A stretch of DNA of 64,000 nucleotides from Antedon mediterranea (taxonomy: Eukaryota > Echinodermata > Crinoidea > Comatulida > Antedonidae): assembly GCF_964355755.1 (NCBI RefSeq), contig NC_092677.1:15780101-15844100 (forward strand), read 5' to 3'. The number at the start of each line of letters is the position of its first letter. The stretch's first letter is position 1. Positions 34,401-45,444 of this stretch are shown in pieces. The position numbers were made by a program, and so were the translations under genes. The notes beneath the pieces are model-generated. The model saw only the letters and a program-made list of their open reading frames with translations. It was not told the DNA's origin and searched no databases.

Positions 34401-37400
34401 TATCATAAAACAATTTAATTCATTGTAACATATGCAGGGATGTCACCACGCTGGTCGGCGCTGGTCGGCCCCGACCAGCACTCAACATTTCCGACCAGGA
34501 TTTACAGGCTGCCGACCACCACTATTATTTATTAATCATCACGATATTTATATTAGGCCTAGGCCTAACTAAAATTCGTACTAAAACATTTTACCTAGCA
34601 CATCGTCAAGCTAGCCTCATATAGATAAGACAAAAGACTACAGCAAATGTTTCCGTGGTTACGTACGTTACTTTATTTGTAACACAATACCAGGCCTACC
34701 CTGCCCTGGTATTCATTGTTACAGCTTGTGAGTCATGGCGAACAACGTGCTACACAGCACAGTGTACAAGTTTAAAGTTCACATAGCGACCATTCAAGCG
34801 TTTTATTTTGCACAGATTAAAAATACAAACAAGTACGCAGTAATTAAAAATGTACAACTACATAGACCCAAACAAAATCATTTTTAATTGCTGAATGTTT
34901 TGTCACCCTGCTTTAATTATATTATGTTACTAGTTTTACATTTTTGTACTCTACGAACTATTAAAAAAAATAAAAAAACATGCGCATGGTTCAGTGAGAC
35001 CGGGCAAGTTCGTTCGTTTATGATCGCCGAGCATGGTACAGTCAACTCTCCCAATACCGGACTCTCTGAAAACCAGAAACTCTCCCAATACCAGACTTTT
35101 TTTAAGGACCAAAAGGTCCCAAATTTATATTTACCATTAAAAACACATTCCGAATACCAGACTTTCCGGAAAACCAGACTTATTTGGCCGGCCCAAAGGT
35201 GTCCGGTATTGGGAGAGTTGACTGTACAATAATTACACGTCCCTGGGATAACTTCAGGTTGCTGAACTTCAGTTAACCCATAAACACGTGTCTGTTCTTC
35301 CCGGCCATGCACTACGCTTGCTGCACAGTTGTGAAACAAAAAATCCGGAATTCGCGAATACGCTAAAAAACTCTCGCGCAAAAGAACACGAACATTATAT
35401 CGAGCAACAAGTAGTAAGGTCTAGGCTAATAATTTATCTACAGTATTTGATTAGGGATTAGGCCTAAATAAGGAAGCGCCTGTTTTTGTGGAATTCAGAT
35501 TTTGGGGCATCTATCTAAGCCTTGGCTAGGCCTAGTGGTCGTAGTGTCTACAAGGCTAGGCCTAAGCCTGACGCGATCTATTGCTATTCATTTCGTAAGC
35601 GTTTTTTTGTTTTCGCGAATAATAACGGCGACTCCCCGGTGGTACAAGGTTAGGCCTAGACCTGACGCAATTTGTTGTTATTTATTTTCATAATTCTTTA
35701 CTCTAAAATAACGACAAACCCCGGGGGGGGAGATACCCCCCCCCCCCAGCCCCCGGGAAATTTGCCGACCGGCACTCCAAAAAGCTGGTGACATCCCTGC
35801 ATATGGAATATCAATGTGCATTATCTATCTATAAAGTACTGTATAATATACCTTGACAACTAGATGTTTTTTTTTTTGCTTCTTTTAGTTCAATTTTCCC
35901 ATGCGGTGACTCTATGGTATGCATTATTGATGACCGTGAAGATGTCTGGAGCAATGCACCTAATTTGATACATGTGAAACCATACTGCTATTTTAGAGGA
36001 ACAGGAGACATTAATACACCCCCACTGTACCAGAAACCAACTAAGGGTGACAATCCTTCAGCTACTAGTTCGCCTGTGTCAAACACAGATGCAATCAAAC
36101 TATCAGTTGAAGGGTCAATTAATACAGCTGATGAAACATTGGCTGATGCTTCAGGTGAAGCAAACATTGAGACATCTCCAACCACTGAGATCTCTGGCAA
36201 GACAAATGTTGAGACATCTCCAACCACTGAGATCTTTGACAAGACAAATGTTGAGACATCTCCAACCACTGAGATCTTTGACAAGACAACTGTTGAGACA
36301 TCTCTCACCACTGAGATCTCTGGCAAGACAACTGTTGAGACATCTCCAACCACTGAGGGCTCCGAAAAGGCTACTGGAGAGTCTAAAAAGTCGTGTGAAA
36401 CATCAAATACAAATGGAAATAAAACTTTGCAGCAAAATAACAATTCAACAGAACTAAAAAATGGAACATTACAAGAGGTGAAAAACAGTGATACTGATAG
36501 CAAGGAAAAGAAAGAAACCGGGAACATTACAAAAGACAAAGAAAACAGTAAAATAAGTGAAGGTAGGGAAGTAACAGTCCAAGAAGCAAAAGTTGAAAAA
36601 GTGGAAGAAAACAATGATGATGATCGTGACGATTACTTGCTGTACCTAAAAGAAAATTTGATAAAAGTACATAAAAAGTTTTATGAAATTTATGACCACT
36701 ATAAGAGCAAATCAACAGACAATACTTGTTCAGTCCCAGATCTGAAAGCGGTTGTGCCTTCAATACGCAAATCAACACTTGCAGGTGTCAACATTGTGTT
36801 CAGTGGTGTCTTTCCAACTGACATGCCACCAGAGAAAAGCCGTGCATGGAAGGTTGCTAAGGAACTAGGTGCTACGGTCTCACCTTCAATGATTGCTCGT
36901 TTTAAAGATAATGCTGGACCAGTAAATGCGACAACTCATTTAGTAGCAGCAAAGCCTGGTACCGAGAAAGTTCGACAAGCCCGACGAATGAAAGGCGTCA
37001 AAGTTGTAACAGTTGATTGGTTATGGTGCTGTCAAGAGCGTTGGGAACACATTGATGAACGTGTATTTCTCCTGCACTCTAGCAAAAAACCTGGACGTGG
37101 CTCAAGAAGTCGGAGCAGCACACCAGCATCTGCATTCACAGATTCCGAGAAGGATCAAGAAGTTGCAAAAAAAAGACGTGAAAAGAACAATCCACAAGCT
37201 CGACGTTTGACGAGACTCAGCAGTGACTATAACCCTTTATACAGCTTCTCAAGTGAAGATCTGAAGTGTATGGATATGGAAGTTGAGGATATCTTCAATG
37301 AGAGTAGCGACGAAAGTAAATCAGACGACTGCAGTGGAGATAACTCGCTTGGTAGCGTAACTCTTGCTCCGTCTTCGTCAAGTGAGGATAGCCTTGATCC

Positions 37401-37587
37401 AGAAGAACCTCATGGATGGAAACGAAAGCGACCTCCGGTTGAGTCTGATGATGAAGAGCGTGTAAAAAAAGTAGAAAAAGATGACAGTAGTTCAAGCCCA
37501 GGCTTAAGTGATGAGGATCGTAGCGAGGATGAAGACAAAATGGCTGCTGCTATTGATGACCTTTTGACCTATAGTAAAGTTTTGTGA
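31452..37587 (+). CDS. CTDP1: RNA polymerase II subunit A C-terminal domain phosphatase FCP1
   Basis: FCP1 removes phosphates from the RNA polymerase II C-terminal repeat in the nucleus and recycles the enzyme; it binds TFIIF. Six exons: 31452-31684, 32317-32400, 33009-33099, 33434-33559, 34080-34330 and 35889-37587 (2484 nt, 827 aa; human about 961 aa). Exons 1-2 give the biotinyl-like N-terminal fold and the zinc-like CAEC turn. The catalytic DLDQT signature (Asp160, Asp162) is in exon 4. HIFTMGARMYAHTIASFLDP is in exon 5, and SMVCIIDDREDVW, with the second Asp pair, starts exon 6. A BRCT domain covers about residues 557-660 (VVTVDWLWCC). The acidic tail with KMAAAIDDLL matches the TFIIF-binding end. 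Residues in the 36160-36378 stretch are a 14-aa tandem repeat. The exon 4 donor is GC rather than GT. An AATAAA is at 37790-37795. The start has a good ATGGCGG context. Confidence 0.95.
32438..32775. mobile_element. foldback MITE with clustered TGCGTCA motifs, CTDP1 intron 2
   Basis: Terminal inverted repeats of about 54 bp (TGCACTTGTCAATTGTATGA then ACTATACGACCCCCGGGAGA, against the reverse complement ending at 32775) bound 338 bp. Between them GCGTCA occurs about seven times forward and about four times reversed. It starts 38 bases after CTDP1 exon 2. There is no ORF. Confidence 0.75.
33790..33957 (+). mobile_element. truncated LINE 3' UTR, CTDP1 intron 4
   Basis: CCCCATTGGAAACAAGTCC, then TGGGTTATC and the end AAATAAATCAAATC, match the 3' end of the LINE remnant at 5467-5850. 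No coding sequence is left. Confidence 0.6.
34430..35812. mobile_element. 1.4-kb foldback DNA transposon filling CTDP1 intron 5
   Basis: The left end CATATGCAGGGATGTCACCA and the right end TGGTGACATCCCTGCATATG are perfect reverse complements over 20 bases, with further pairing at GCTGGTCGG against CCGACCGGC. The CAGGGATGTCACC end recalls hAT elements, but the flanking duplication is ambiguous because CATATG is itself palindromic. No transposase remains. A second element is nested at 35037-35227. Confidence 0.7.
35037..35227. mobile_element. nested Tc1/mariner-pogo-type MITE
   Basis: The ends CAGTCAACTCTCCCAATACC and its complement GGTATTGGGAGAGTTGACTG are flanked on both sides by TA, the expected target duplication for Tc1/mariner elements. 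The interior repeats CCAGACTTT-type text. It is inserted inside the larger foldback transposon of CTDP1 intron 5, so it arrived later. Confidence 0.7.
36160..36378 (+). repeat. 42-bp coding tandem repeat in CTDP1
   Basis: Five units starting at about 36169, 36211, 36253, 36295 and 36337 encode a 14-aa Ser/Thr-rich motif of the type VETSPTTEISGKTN. It lies in the linker between the catalytic core and the BRCT domain, a region of low conservation. Human FCP1 has no such repeat as far as I recall. Confidence 0.85.
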
Positions 37588-38296
37588 CTGAATATTACTT
37601 AATTTGTAATTAAAAGGCTTATTATTAGTACATTATTCTAAGGCAATTTTATACAATTATTTTACTAGACATAAAATAATTCTTGTCAATTTTTTACCGA
37701 ATAATTATCTAACAATAATAATGTAAATCACATTTTCTGTCATCATTTGATTGTATATATTCAGTTTTACAATCTGTTTAATAATAATGAATAAAAGCAT
37801 GTACAGTTACAGTAGAACCATTTTTTTAGTGTAGTCTTTGTTCGATTAGTACCAGTATTTGATTCTTGCTTACAATTTACATAACAATTCTCAATGCAAC
37901 TAAATATATTGTTTTAAAACAAACAGTTTAGCATTATGTGATATTGATAATCATTTTTTTATAGAAACTTTGTTATTTTATGACACTTAACCGCAATAGT
38001 GTATATTATTTTATTACACAGCGTTCTTTGGTGTTGAGTAGGTAAAATTTAGTCTTTAAATTTGATATCCTTTTTTAATGTGATGTCAAACTGGAACCAC
38101 TCCCCTAACTATCTACTGTCTTGCAAATCAACTCCACGTACAGTACCAATTTGAAAATGATCTAGTACGGACAGTGGATGTGGAAATTATGGAAATATGC
38201 TTAAAGATATATTTTCCAGTTGAAATATTATTGTTTTGATGTCACATATAGTTATTCGCTTTTAGCAAAAATTGGTTCGAAAAACTAATTATTTAA

Positions 38297-38470
38297 AGCA
38301 AAAAATAGTCAAATTGGCTGCTAGCCAATGGGTCTTTGGTTGAATTTACCCGTTTGTCTTTTTATAAGTAACATTTTTTTTCTACAATTTTTTTCTACAA
38401 AAGTGAATAACTTTATTAAAATTGCAAAATGGCCTATTCAAAGTCTGATTTTATTAATCTTAGCTTTTAA
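38297..38470. repeat. dispersed repeat, copy 2
   Basis: AAAGCAAAAAATAGTCAAAT followed by GGCTGCTAGCCAATGG matches 16576-16750 closely in the same orientation. It ends in AAAATGGCCTATTCAAAGTC. Confidence 0.55.
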
Positions 38471-39167
38471 AAAATCATATTAATTACAATTTTGATGTAT
38501 TACAGAACAGTATTTGAAAATGTTTTCTTATTACAAATTACGAAAAATTACAAAATTTCTCCGGTTGCAAATACCGGTTGTAGAAGATTTTGCATCTGGA
38601 TATCATCTCATGTGTATTTTGGTTCTGTAAATGGATTACCTGTGATGTCACTTTTTGCCAATACACTTAGTATAGATAATATAGATAAAAAAATACATTA
38701 AAAAGAAAAGATGTTCAAAACCTAGTATGTACCATGGCTCAATAAATATTACTCCATGTACTGCATGTATACAGAATCAATGAGGTATATTTTTGAATTT
38801 TTTTTTATCCAAATAGAACTTCTTCCCAAACAAATATTAAAAATAATGCTGCTTAGTGAAAAAAAATATGTAAAATAAAAGTTCTTTTATCTTACTCTTA
38901 TATTATAGTACTACATAGTTACAAAAACCCCTAAGAAAATAATTGTATTGATAACTGTAAACCCCATAATTAATTATATATCAAGTAGTTATTTAAATTG
39001 TTTAGATTTCAGGGATAAAGATTTATATAGTATAATTAATTGGACACAAATTAATGTTTGGTATGTATAGATGAATGTTTTGTAAATAGTGTATGTTTTG
39101 TATAAAATAGTTTTTCTTTTTGTAATAAAAATGTTTCCTGTAAAAATACATTTCCTTCTCTCTTTTT

Positions 39168-39263
39168 AAGCTCTGTTTTCACTACCATATTTAGGCATAT
39201 CACTACTATATTTAGGCACACACTTTTTTGTCAAACTAGTTTGATAGTGTAGACAGAGCTTTA
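39168..39263. mobile_element. short AGCTCTGTCTAC-family MITE
   Basis: A 96-bp internally deleted copy: left end AAGCTCTGTTTTCACTACCA, right end TTTGATAGTGTAGACAGAGC. The GGCACA..CACACTTTTTTGTC interior is retained. Confidence 0.7.
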
Positions 39264-40424
39264 ATAAACTGAAAAAATCTCAATTGAATGGAACTACAGT
39301 AGTTCCACCAGAGTGCTTATGTTGAAACTGAAACAAACTAGTGTTCGAACGCTTATGTCAGCAATGGAACGGATTGTAACCAGTTGCGCTAATCTTACCG
39401 TCCGCACATGATTCGTAGTTGTATATAATGCTGAACTGATCGCATTTACCCACATCACACATGCGACTCAATTCTAAGTTTCCAGTTGCGTTCAGTGCCT
39501 ACATTGGTAAGCTACAAAATCACCTCAACGCTTTTTTCATGCACAAATGCTGTTTGTGCACTACACAGTGCAGTTTAAGCAAAACATAAAGCTTTGTTCT
39601 CAATTGAACGAAACACAAGGATGTAACCGCACCAAAAGTGTTTTATATTACTGCATTGATCAATTCATAAACTTCAATATTTAAAAATCATGTTAATGAA
39701 GTAAAAAATGTAGCTACCATCATTACTTGGTAGAGTTGTGCAAACAAGTCAACTTGCTAGATGCAACTACATCAGGGCCAGCTTGTATATTACGGACTAC
39801 TTTGTGTAATATATTGCAATTTCTCTGGTATGTCACTCAAACAAATATTGTTTAAAAGTAGCATTAATCTAAATATGCCAACTTAATGTCAGCGGCTACC
39901 AGATGTCTTTATGTAGACGGTTAACTGTACCAGTACTGCAGCAGTGTGTATTATAACAGTACCTGTATAACAATTTTGATCCTTAATGTTATGTAATTGT
40001 TATTTATTTAAAATTTGGTTTTAATAACACCTTTTGATTACAAGAAATAACTTGAATGTGATTCAATACATTTTACATTCTTGAATTGAAGTACATACCA
40101 ATTGCAGTTACAACCAGTGGCGGATACAGTAAGTTAGGGAGAGGGCCTAAAAATGGCAAAATTAAGTGCTGAACTTAAACCACTGTCCTATCTTTTGCAT
40201 TGTAATTTGCAATGAATCCACCTATGACAACAGAGAAGCATTGTAAAATAGGTTTACATGTCACTCTTTGCATGTAATTTCATAACATCCCCCTTTAAAT
40301 AATGTCATATTGTCTATATCTGTATTCCGATTTACATCTGCATTGTCACAGTTGAGCAGAGCTAATAGTAATACTGCAATTATTGATTTTAAATATTGTT
40401 GGTTTTACTGTACACCGCTTATTT

Positions 40425-42890
40425 TCAAACATTACTCTCATTAAATACGTCTTGTTTAGATTCTTCCACAGGTAATTCATCTTCTTTCCAATATGAATGC
40501 AAATCACATTTTCTCCCACTAAATGGATCCACTACATTGCCAAGTCTGTGTATCACTCTATCTACCTTGAAGTTGACAAACTTTGAACGCTTCAGTGGAA
40601 GTTCTTGAATGAGTACAATGTCACCTTCTTTAGCGTCTTCATTCGGGTCGTGGGCAAATTCAGTCTTCGATTTTGGAAAATACTGAGAGAAGAAATTATG
40701 TACAGTTAATACTCTAATCTATTTTTCTCTTTAAAATTACTCTCCATGAACGCTTTGGCTACTAAAGTGAACTATGGTGAATTGCAGCTTACCCATTCAT
40801 CTGGGAAAATACAGTGCATAAAGCTAGCCAAAAATGATGATGAGTAAAATCCCACTCACACTAATCACCAGTCAGTCAAAGGCGTTATATTTTTTTTTGC
40901 ATACGTGGTGGGACGTGATGTCATACCGCACCTTTATCCCTAGACAAGATTATTGGCCAATATTAAATTATACAAGAAGGGTCATACTATGGCATGACAA
41001 ATCACCCCCGTCTCCAGGTTCATCATCTCTAATATTGCTAATGATAAGACCTTGATGGGCTTAATTTAAATTCTCAACATTTCAGTTTAAATTTCAAATT
41101 AGTTTCAAAGTTTAAAAATGCTGCACGCCTACCTCTGTTATACAGTAGTTATTCAATTTTGGCCACAAATTTTTCGTTTTAGTTTTAATATGAAGTTTAT
41201 GAATTTGGATATCTGAAAGGGCTAAAAAATGATTGTGATACACTAAACGGGGCTGCTGCACACATCTACTACTAATGTACACACTACTAAGCTAGGTTTG
41301 TACTACTAGGCTAAGATATTATAGTAGTAGTAGTAGAGTAGTAGCAGTAGTAGAGGGCCTAGGCCACAGGTAGGTACTAATAGTAGGCCTAGTGGTGACA
41401 GATTAAATCAGTTGCATTAGAAATCGGTTGCGTTTTATTTTGCTCACAATAAAAATCAACATCCGCCACTAGAGCTATAATTTTGATGATATCTGTCACG
41501 TTTGAAATCGGTCGCGCTAATTTGTATGGGTGGGCTAGATTTTGTTTTATTAAAAGGTCATTGTTAATTTAGACTTATTCGTCTGATTATAGAAATTCAA
41601 ATAGATAAAGTAATGCAATATCTTTATATGTCTAGGTATTATAAATTATTAATATGACTGTTTTAAGCCAAAGTGAGCATATAATTTTAGATAAATAATA
41701 AATATGTAGATTATTTTTGATGAGATTATTTATAAATGAAGAAATAAATAACACACATTTCTAAAAGTTTTATTATTCTTGTAAATATCCATGAAAAAAA
41801 CTATCAAACGTATCATTTTGACGCTTAAAAGTGCGTATTTTTTAAGGGTAATCCTCGTTAGCAAAAGCATGTAGCTGCATGCCATAGATTGCGCAGATGA
41901 ACTCTGATGGTTTCAGAAATGTTTACTTATTTTAATCAATCGCATAATTTGATCGTTTTACTGAAAATTTTTATTTAAAAAAAACGTATAGAAATCTATG
42001 CATGATTCGCCACCTCAACAATCCATACCGTACACCTAATAAATATACAACATAAGGGCATAGATAGAAATATCGGGGAGAATAAAAATGGGTATGTTCG
42101 CTTACTTTATCTGGACTCAAATTGAATTTAATTTTTATTTTGTAGGCCTAAACTACTAAAGTAAATTAAAGTTTATTAAAAAACTGTTATACGTAATTTC
42201 ATATAAAATAATATAACGTACGTATAGGCCTAGGCCGGCGGCCTATATTAATATTCTCTGTACAAATATTTTAATTACATTTAAATAGTGTTTACTTGTT
42301 TCCCGTACACTTTCGTCTACGGGATCGAGGCGAAGCATATTTTTATTCACACGGAAAATAAGGGTGAAGCTCCTAAAGAATAAGATATCACTAAAAATAA
42401 AACGTGACCGATTTCAAACGCGACCGATATATCATCAACATTAATACTAATAATAGCTCTAGCGGCGCGCCATACAAAATGCCGAAGTTCGATTTCAAAC
42501 GCGACCGATATCATCACCGGTTTAGCCTACATAGGCTAGGCCTATTACTATAACTAGCTAGGCTGGGCTAGGCCTATTACTATAACTAGCTAGGCCTATT
42601 ACTATAACTAGCTAGGCCTATTAACTAGCCTAGAGAGGCCTCGCCTAGTTAGGCTGCTAGGTTAGTCTAGTAGTAGTAGTATAGTAGGCGCCCTAACTAG
42701 GTAGGCTAGGCCTGTGTAGTAGTAGTTAGTTTAGCTATAAATCTACCGCCACTGTCAATAAGAAGTCAATATTACATACCTGCAATAAATAGTTATCAAG
42801 TACTAACTTTTGAACTGACACCTTGGCGGTTTTACGCATTTTTGTACCAACAACTTGACCGACATATACGCGCAACTTACCACTTGCCAT
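40425..42890 (-). CDS. MRPS17: mitochondrial small-subunit ribosomal protein uS17m
   Basis: Two exons, 42780-42890 and 40425-40682, give 122 aa (the human protein is about 130). uS17m binds 12S rRNA in the mitochondrial small ribosomal subunit. Exon 1 carries the OB-fold start GQVVGTKMRKTAKVSVQKLV, matching the bacterial S17 GxVVSxKMxKT signature. Exon 2 has YFPKSKTEFAHDPNEDAKEG, then GDIVLIQELPLKRSKF, matching the human FAHD and GDIVLL segments, and a diverged tail with GNVVDPFSG. The start is the first ATG of the exon (CATGGCAAGTGG). No long targeting peptide is visible, as in the human protein. The 2.1-kb intron holds a foldback repeat. The gene faces CTDP1 tail to tail. Confidence 0.92.
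41393..42527. mobile_element. candidate 1.1-kb inverted-repeat element, MRPS17 intron
   Basis: The left segment 41393-41520 (GGTGACAGATTAAATCAGTT, then GTTTGAAATCGGTCGCG) pairs with the right segment 42400-42527 (GATTTCAAACGCGACCGATA, ending ATCATCACC). A GGCCTA-rich, TAG-rich simple tract borders it at 41280-41400 and 42530-42720. There is no ORF. The boundaries are approximate. Confidence 0.45.
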
Positions 42891-43599
42891 GTTTATTTTT
42901 TATATGAACACGTTTTTTCTTTTGTAGCCGCCAGTAGAGGGCGCTATATAAATGAATTTATTTTTTCCACATGCTTCGCCATTAACATTGTAAAGCACGC
43001 CGTTAAAATAACTCATATGAAGCTAACGACGGGTAGCGAAAACCAATTTGACTTAACTTCATCCTATGCGGAATACAGAATATTTCTTTTTTTTTTAAGA
43101 GCCTTCTATCACCGGTCATGAAATATTTGAAAGTTACGTTTTCATTTATATTTGCGAAGGTATTAATCAATTAATGCCATTTTCACCATTGAGTAGACCT
43201 AGTTGTTTGTTTGTTGTTTTTTTTTTCATTTTATAGACCTCGGCCTCGTGGACACATTCATTTTGTTTGTGAACGAACCTCGGTTTCAAAAATAATATCC
43301 CGTATTTATTTAACTTTAAACATGAAGATGGCGTGATTACATCGCGTAGATGCTTCATTATTAAAAAAGAATATTAAATTTTGTCATTATAACTATATAG
43401 CACGACTTTTTTTTAACCATTTCCATTATTTATTATGTTCTTTTTTAAATTTATGTTTACAAATTGTTTTGGCAAATAAAAGAAAGAAACATCAAGAGAA
43501 CAGATTGTCCTATTAAGCGCTTAGAATTTTTTTTTTTAATGAGATAATAATAACAGATTGAATACCTTTAATACTATACAATATAGGCCTTGATTAATA

Positions 43600-44835
43600 A
43601 CAAAATAAAAGCTCATCTTTTCTGTTCATGTGAAACAATGCTCTTCCATAGCTAGTTTCTATCCCACCAACTGCGAACCTAGCTATTGTTTTAGCTTTCA
43701 CTCCATTCAAATTTCTAAAATACTTATATACTTCACCCTCATTTGTATCAATTTTTATGTCATTTATATTTGACTCAAGCTGACACTTCCGTTCCTTAAT
43801 TTCTTTTGAAAAATCATATTATTTGTTAAAATGATTCGAAAAATATATTTAATTCATTTGCATATTCTTTGTCAATTTTTGGTAGCGATACAGATTTTTG
43901 TTTATTATTTATATGTTCACTCATTAACCTCATTCCTTGCCACACCTCTTTCATGTTATTTTAAATCTTATTTTTAAAATTGTATTTTTCTTTACGTATT
44001 GCACATTTTAATTCTTTTTGGACCTCTTTTAATTTCGCTTTATTACCTTCAGCAAATGCTTTCTGTTTCCGGTTAATAATAATGTTCACATCTTTGGTTA
44101 TCCACGGTTATTATTCGCAAACACTTCAACCTTTTTAGTTGGGATAAGCATATCACTACAAAAGTTTATATATTCAGACACTGTGTCCGTAAGTTCATTC
44201 AGATCATTAGCGTTATTAATAAACATCACCCAGTCCGTATCATCAAATGCATCTTGTAGGCGTTCCGTTGCTTCCGCTGTCCATTTCTTTACTTTAATAG
44301 TCCTTGGCTTCTCTCGTTTAACTAATGGAATGTATTTCGGGTTTAGTACGATTAAAAAATGATCTCCCAAGCACGGCCACTGGGTTGAAACATAGGCCTA
44401 TGCGTTTTTCACATTTGTGTAGCAAAGGTCTAATATACTTGTTTCGCGCGTAGGACATGTAACGTGTTGGTAGTACTCGCTTGTCTTCTTCAATGATCCG
44501 CGATTAAAATCTCCATTAATGACAACGAATACATCGGGCGAGGTAGCTTCTATGTCGTACAGTACTTCTGCAATCTCTGTCGATGCATTATTAACCAGAC
44601 TTGTTTTGGGAATATATACAGTAACAATAACAACGTGTGAAAATTCCCTGGGTATATAATAGGGGCGTACGCTTACAACAAGAATTTCACAATTTGGTGA
44701 GCATCTGTGCTTCTTCACGACTGCGTTATTTTGGTGACAATATCTTTCGTTGACAAAAATACAGATACCACCACCCCTTTTCTTGCCTGATTCACATGTT
44801 CCGTCTCCCCTCAGTAATTTAAAACTATTTAATAT
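43600..44835 (-). pseudogene. decayed LINE retrotransposon, endonuclease to linker region
   Basis: On the minus strand an apurinic endonuclease-like domain is readable: GGGICIFVNERY, then VVIVTVYIPKTS, VFVVINGDFNRG (the GDFN catalytic motif) and TSILDLCYTN. After a frame break it continues with GDHFLIVLNPKY, the usual end of the domain. A linker with PWITKDVN-type text (44100-44070) and KVQKELKCAIRKEKY follows, with in-frame stops by 43960. The polymerase domain is absent. It is a dead non-LTR element, interrupted by at least one frameshift and several stops. Confidence 0.75.
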
Positions 44836-45029
44836 GTGGACGTCTGATGAATGCAGACGAATCGTAACAGGATTCCTGGAGTATTACGCCCAACCTGTAT
44901 TTAACAATTCAATAGATAGCTTTAAATATAAAGTATGAACACAGGTTTTAATGTATTATTCGTGCATGACAATAGCCTTACGATAATAATTATGTAAAAT
45001 TAAAATTTTGGAATGACCACTTTGTTGGT

Positions 45030-45400
45030 TATAACAAAATTAATATTCAATGACATTTGATTTTTGTTTTATTAATATAGATACTGTTTTGAATAAAAGA
45101 ATAATAAGAACTAACTTATATTCAATGACATTTGATTTTTTTTTTATTAATAGTTCTACTGTTTTGAATAAAAAGAATAATGAGAAGTAATTTATATTCA
45201 ATGATATTTGATTTTTGTTTTATTAATAGTTCTACTGTTTTGAATAAAAGAATAATGAGAAGTAATTTATATTCAATGATATTTGATTTTTTTTTTATTA
45301 ATAGTTCTACTGTTTTGAATAAAAGAATAATGAGAAGTAATTTATATTCAATGACATTTGATCTTTATTTTATGGATATTTTTTTGAATAAAAAGAACAA
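45030..45400. repeat. 75-bp tandem repeat, about 4.7 copies
   Basis: ATTCAATGA occurs at 45045, 45120, 45196, 45271 and 45346. The unit is A/T-rich and includes GTTCTACTGTTTTGAATAAA. It ends about 45 bases before the start codon of the EGF peptide gene, so it would lie in its promoter or leader. Confidence 0.85.
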
Positions 45401-45444
45401 TGTGAAATGTGAGTGTGCAGTTCGTGAAAGGAAAGATATTAGAT

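Larger units (their letters stand above)
37588..40424. other. intergenic region between convergent CTDP1 and MRPS17
   Basis: AT-rich, with the CTDP1 3' UTR and poly(A) signal at 37790-37795, a copy of the dispersed repeat at 38297-38470 and a MITE at 39168-39263. No exon was recognised. The MRPS17 3' UTR would run leftwards from 40424; TTTATT (AATAAA on the minus strand) occurs near 40003. Confidence 0.5.

Noticed and set aside
35988-36614. A 208-codon minus-strand frame opposite CTDP1 exon 6
   Set aside because: Shadow of the repetitive CTDP1 coding sequence; no independent domain.
44398-44718. The LINE endonuclease frame as a host AP endonuclease or sphingomyelinase-type gene
   Set aside because: It is followed by retrotransposon linker text with stops and frameshifts, has no introns, and ends in CYTN/GDHF motifs typical of LINE endonucleases.
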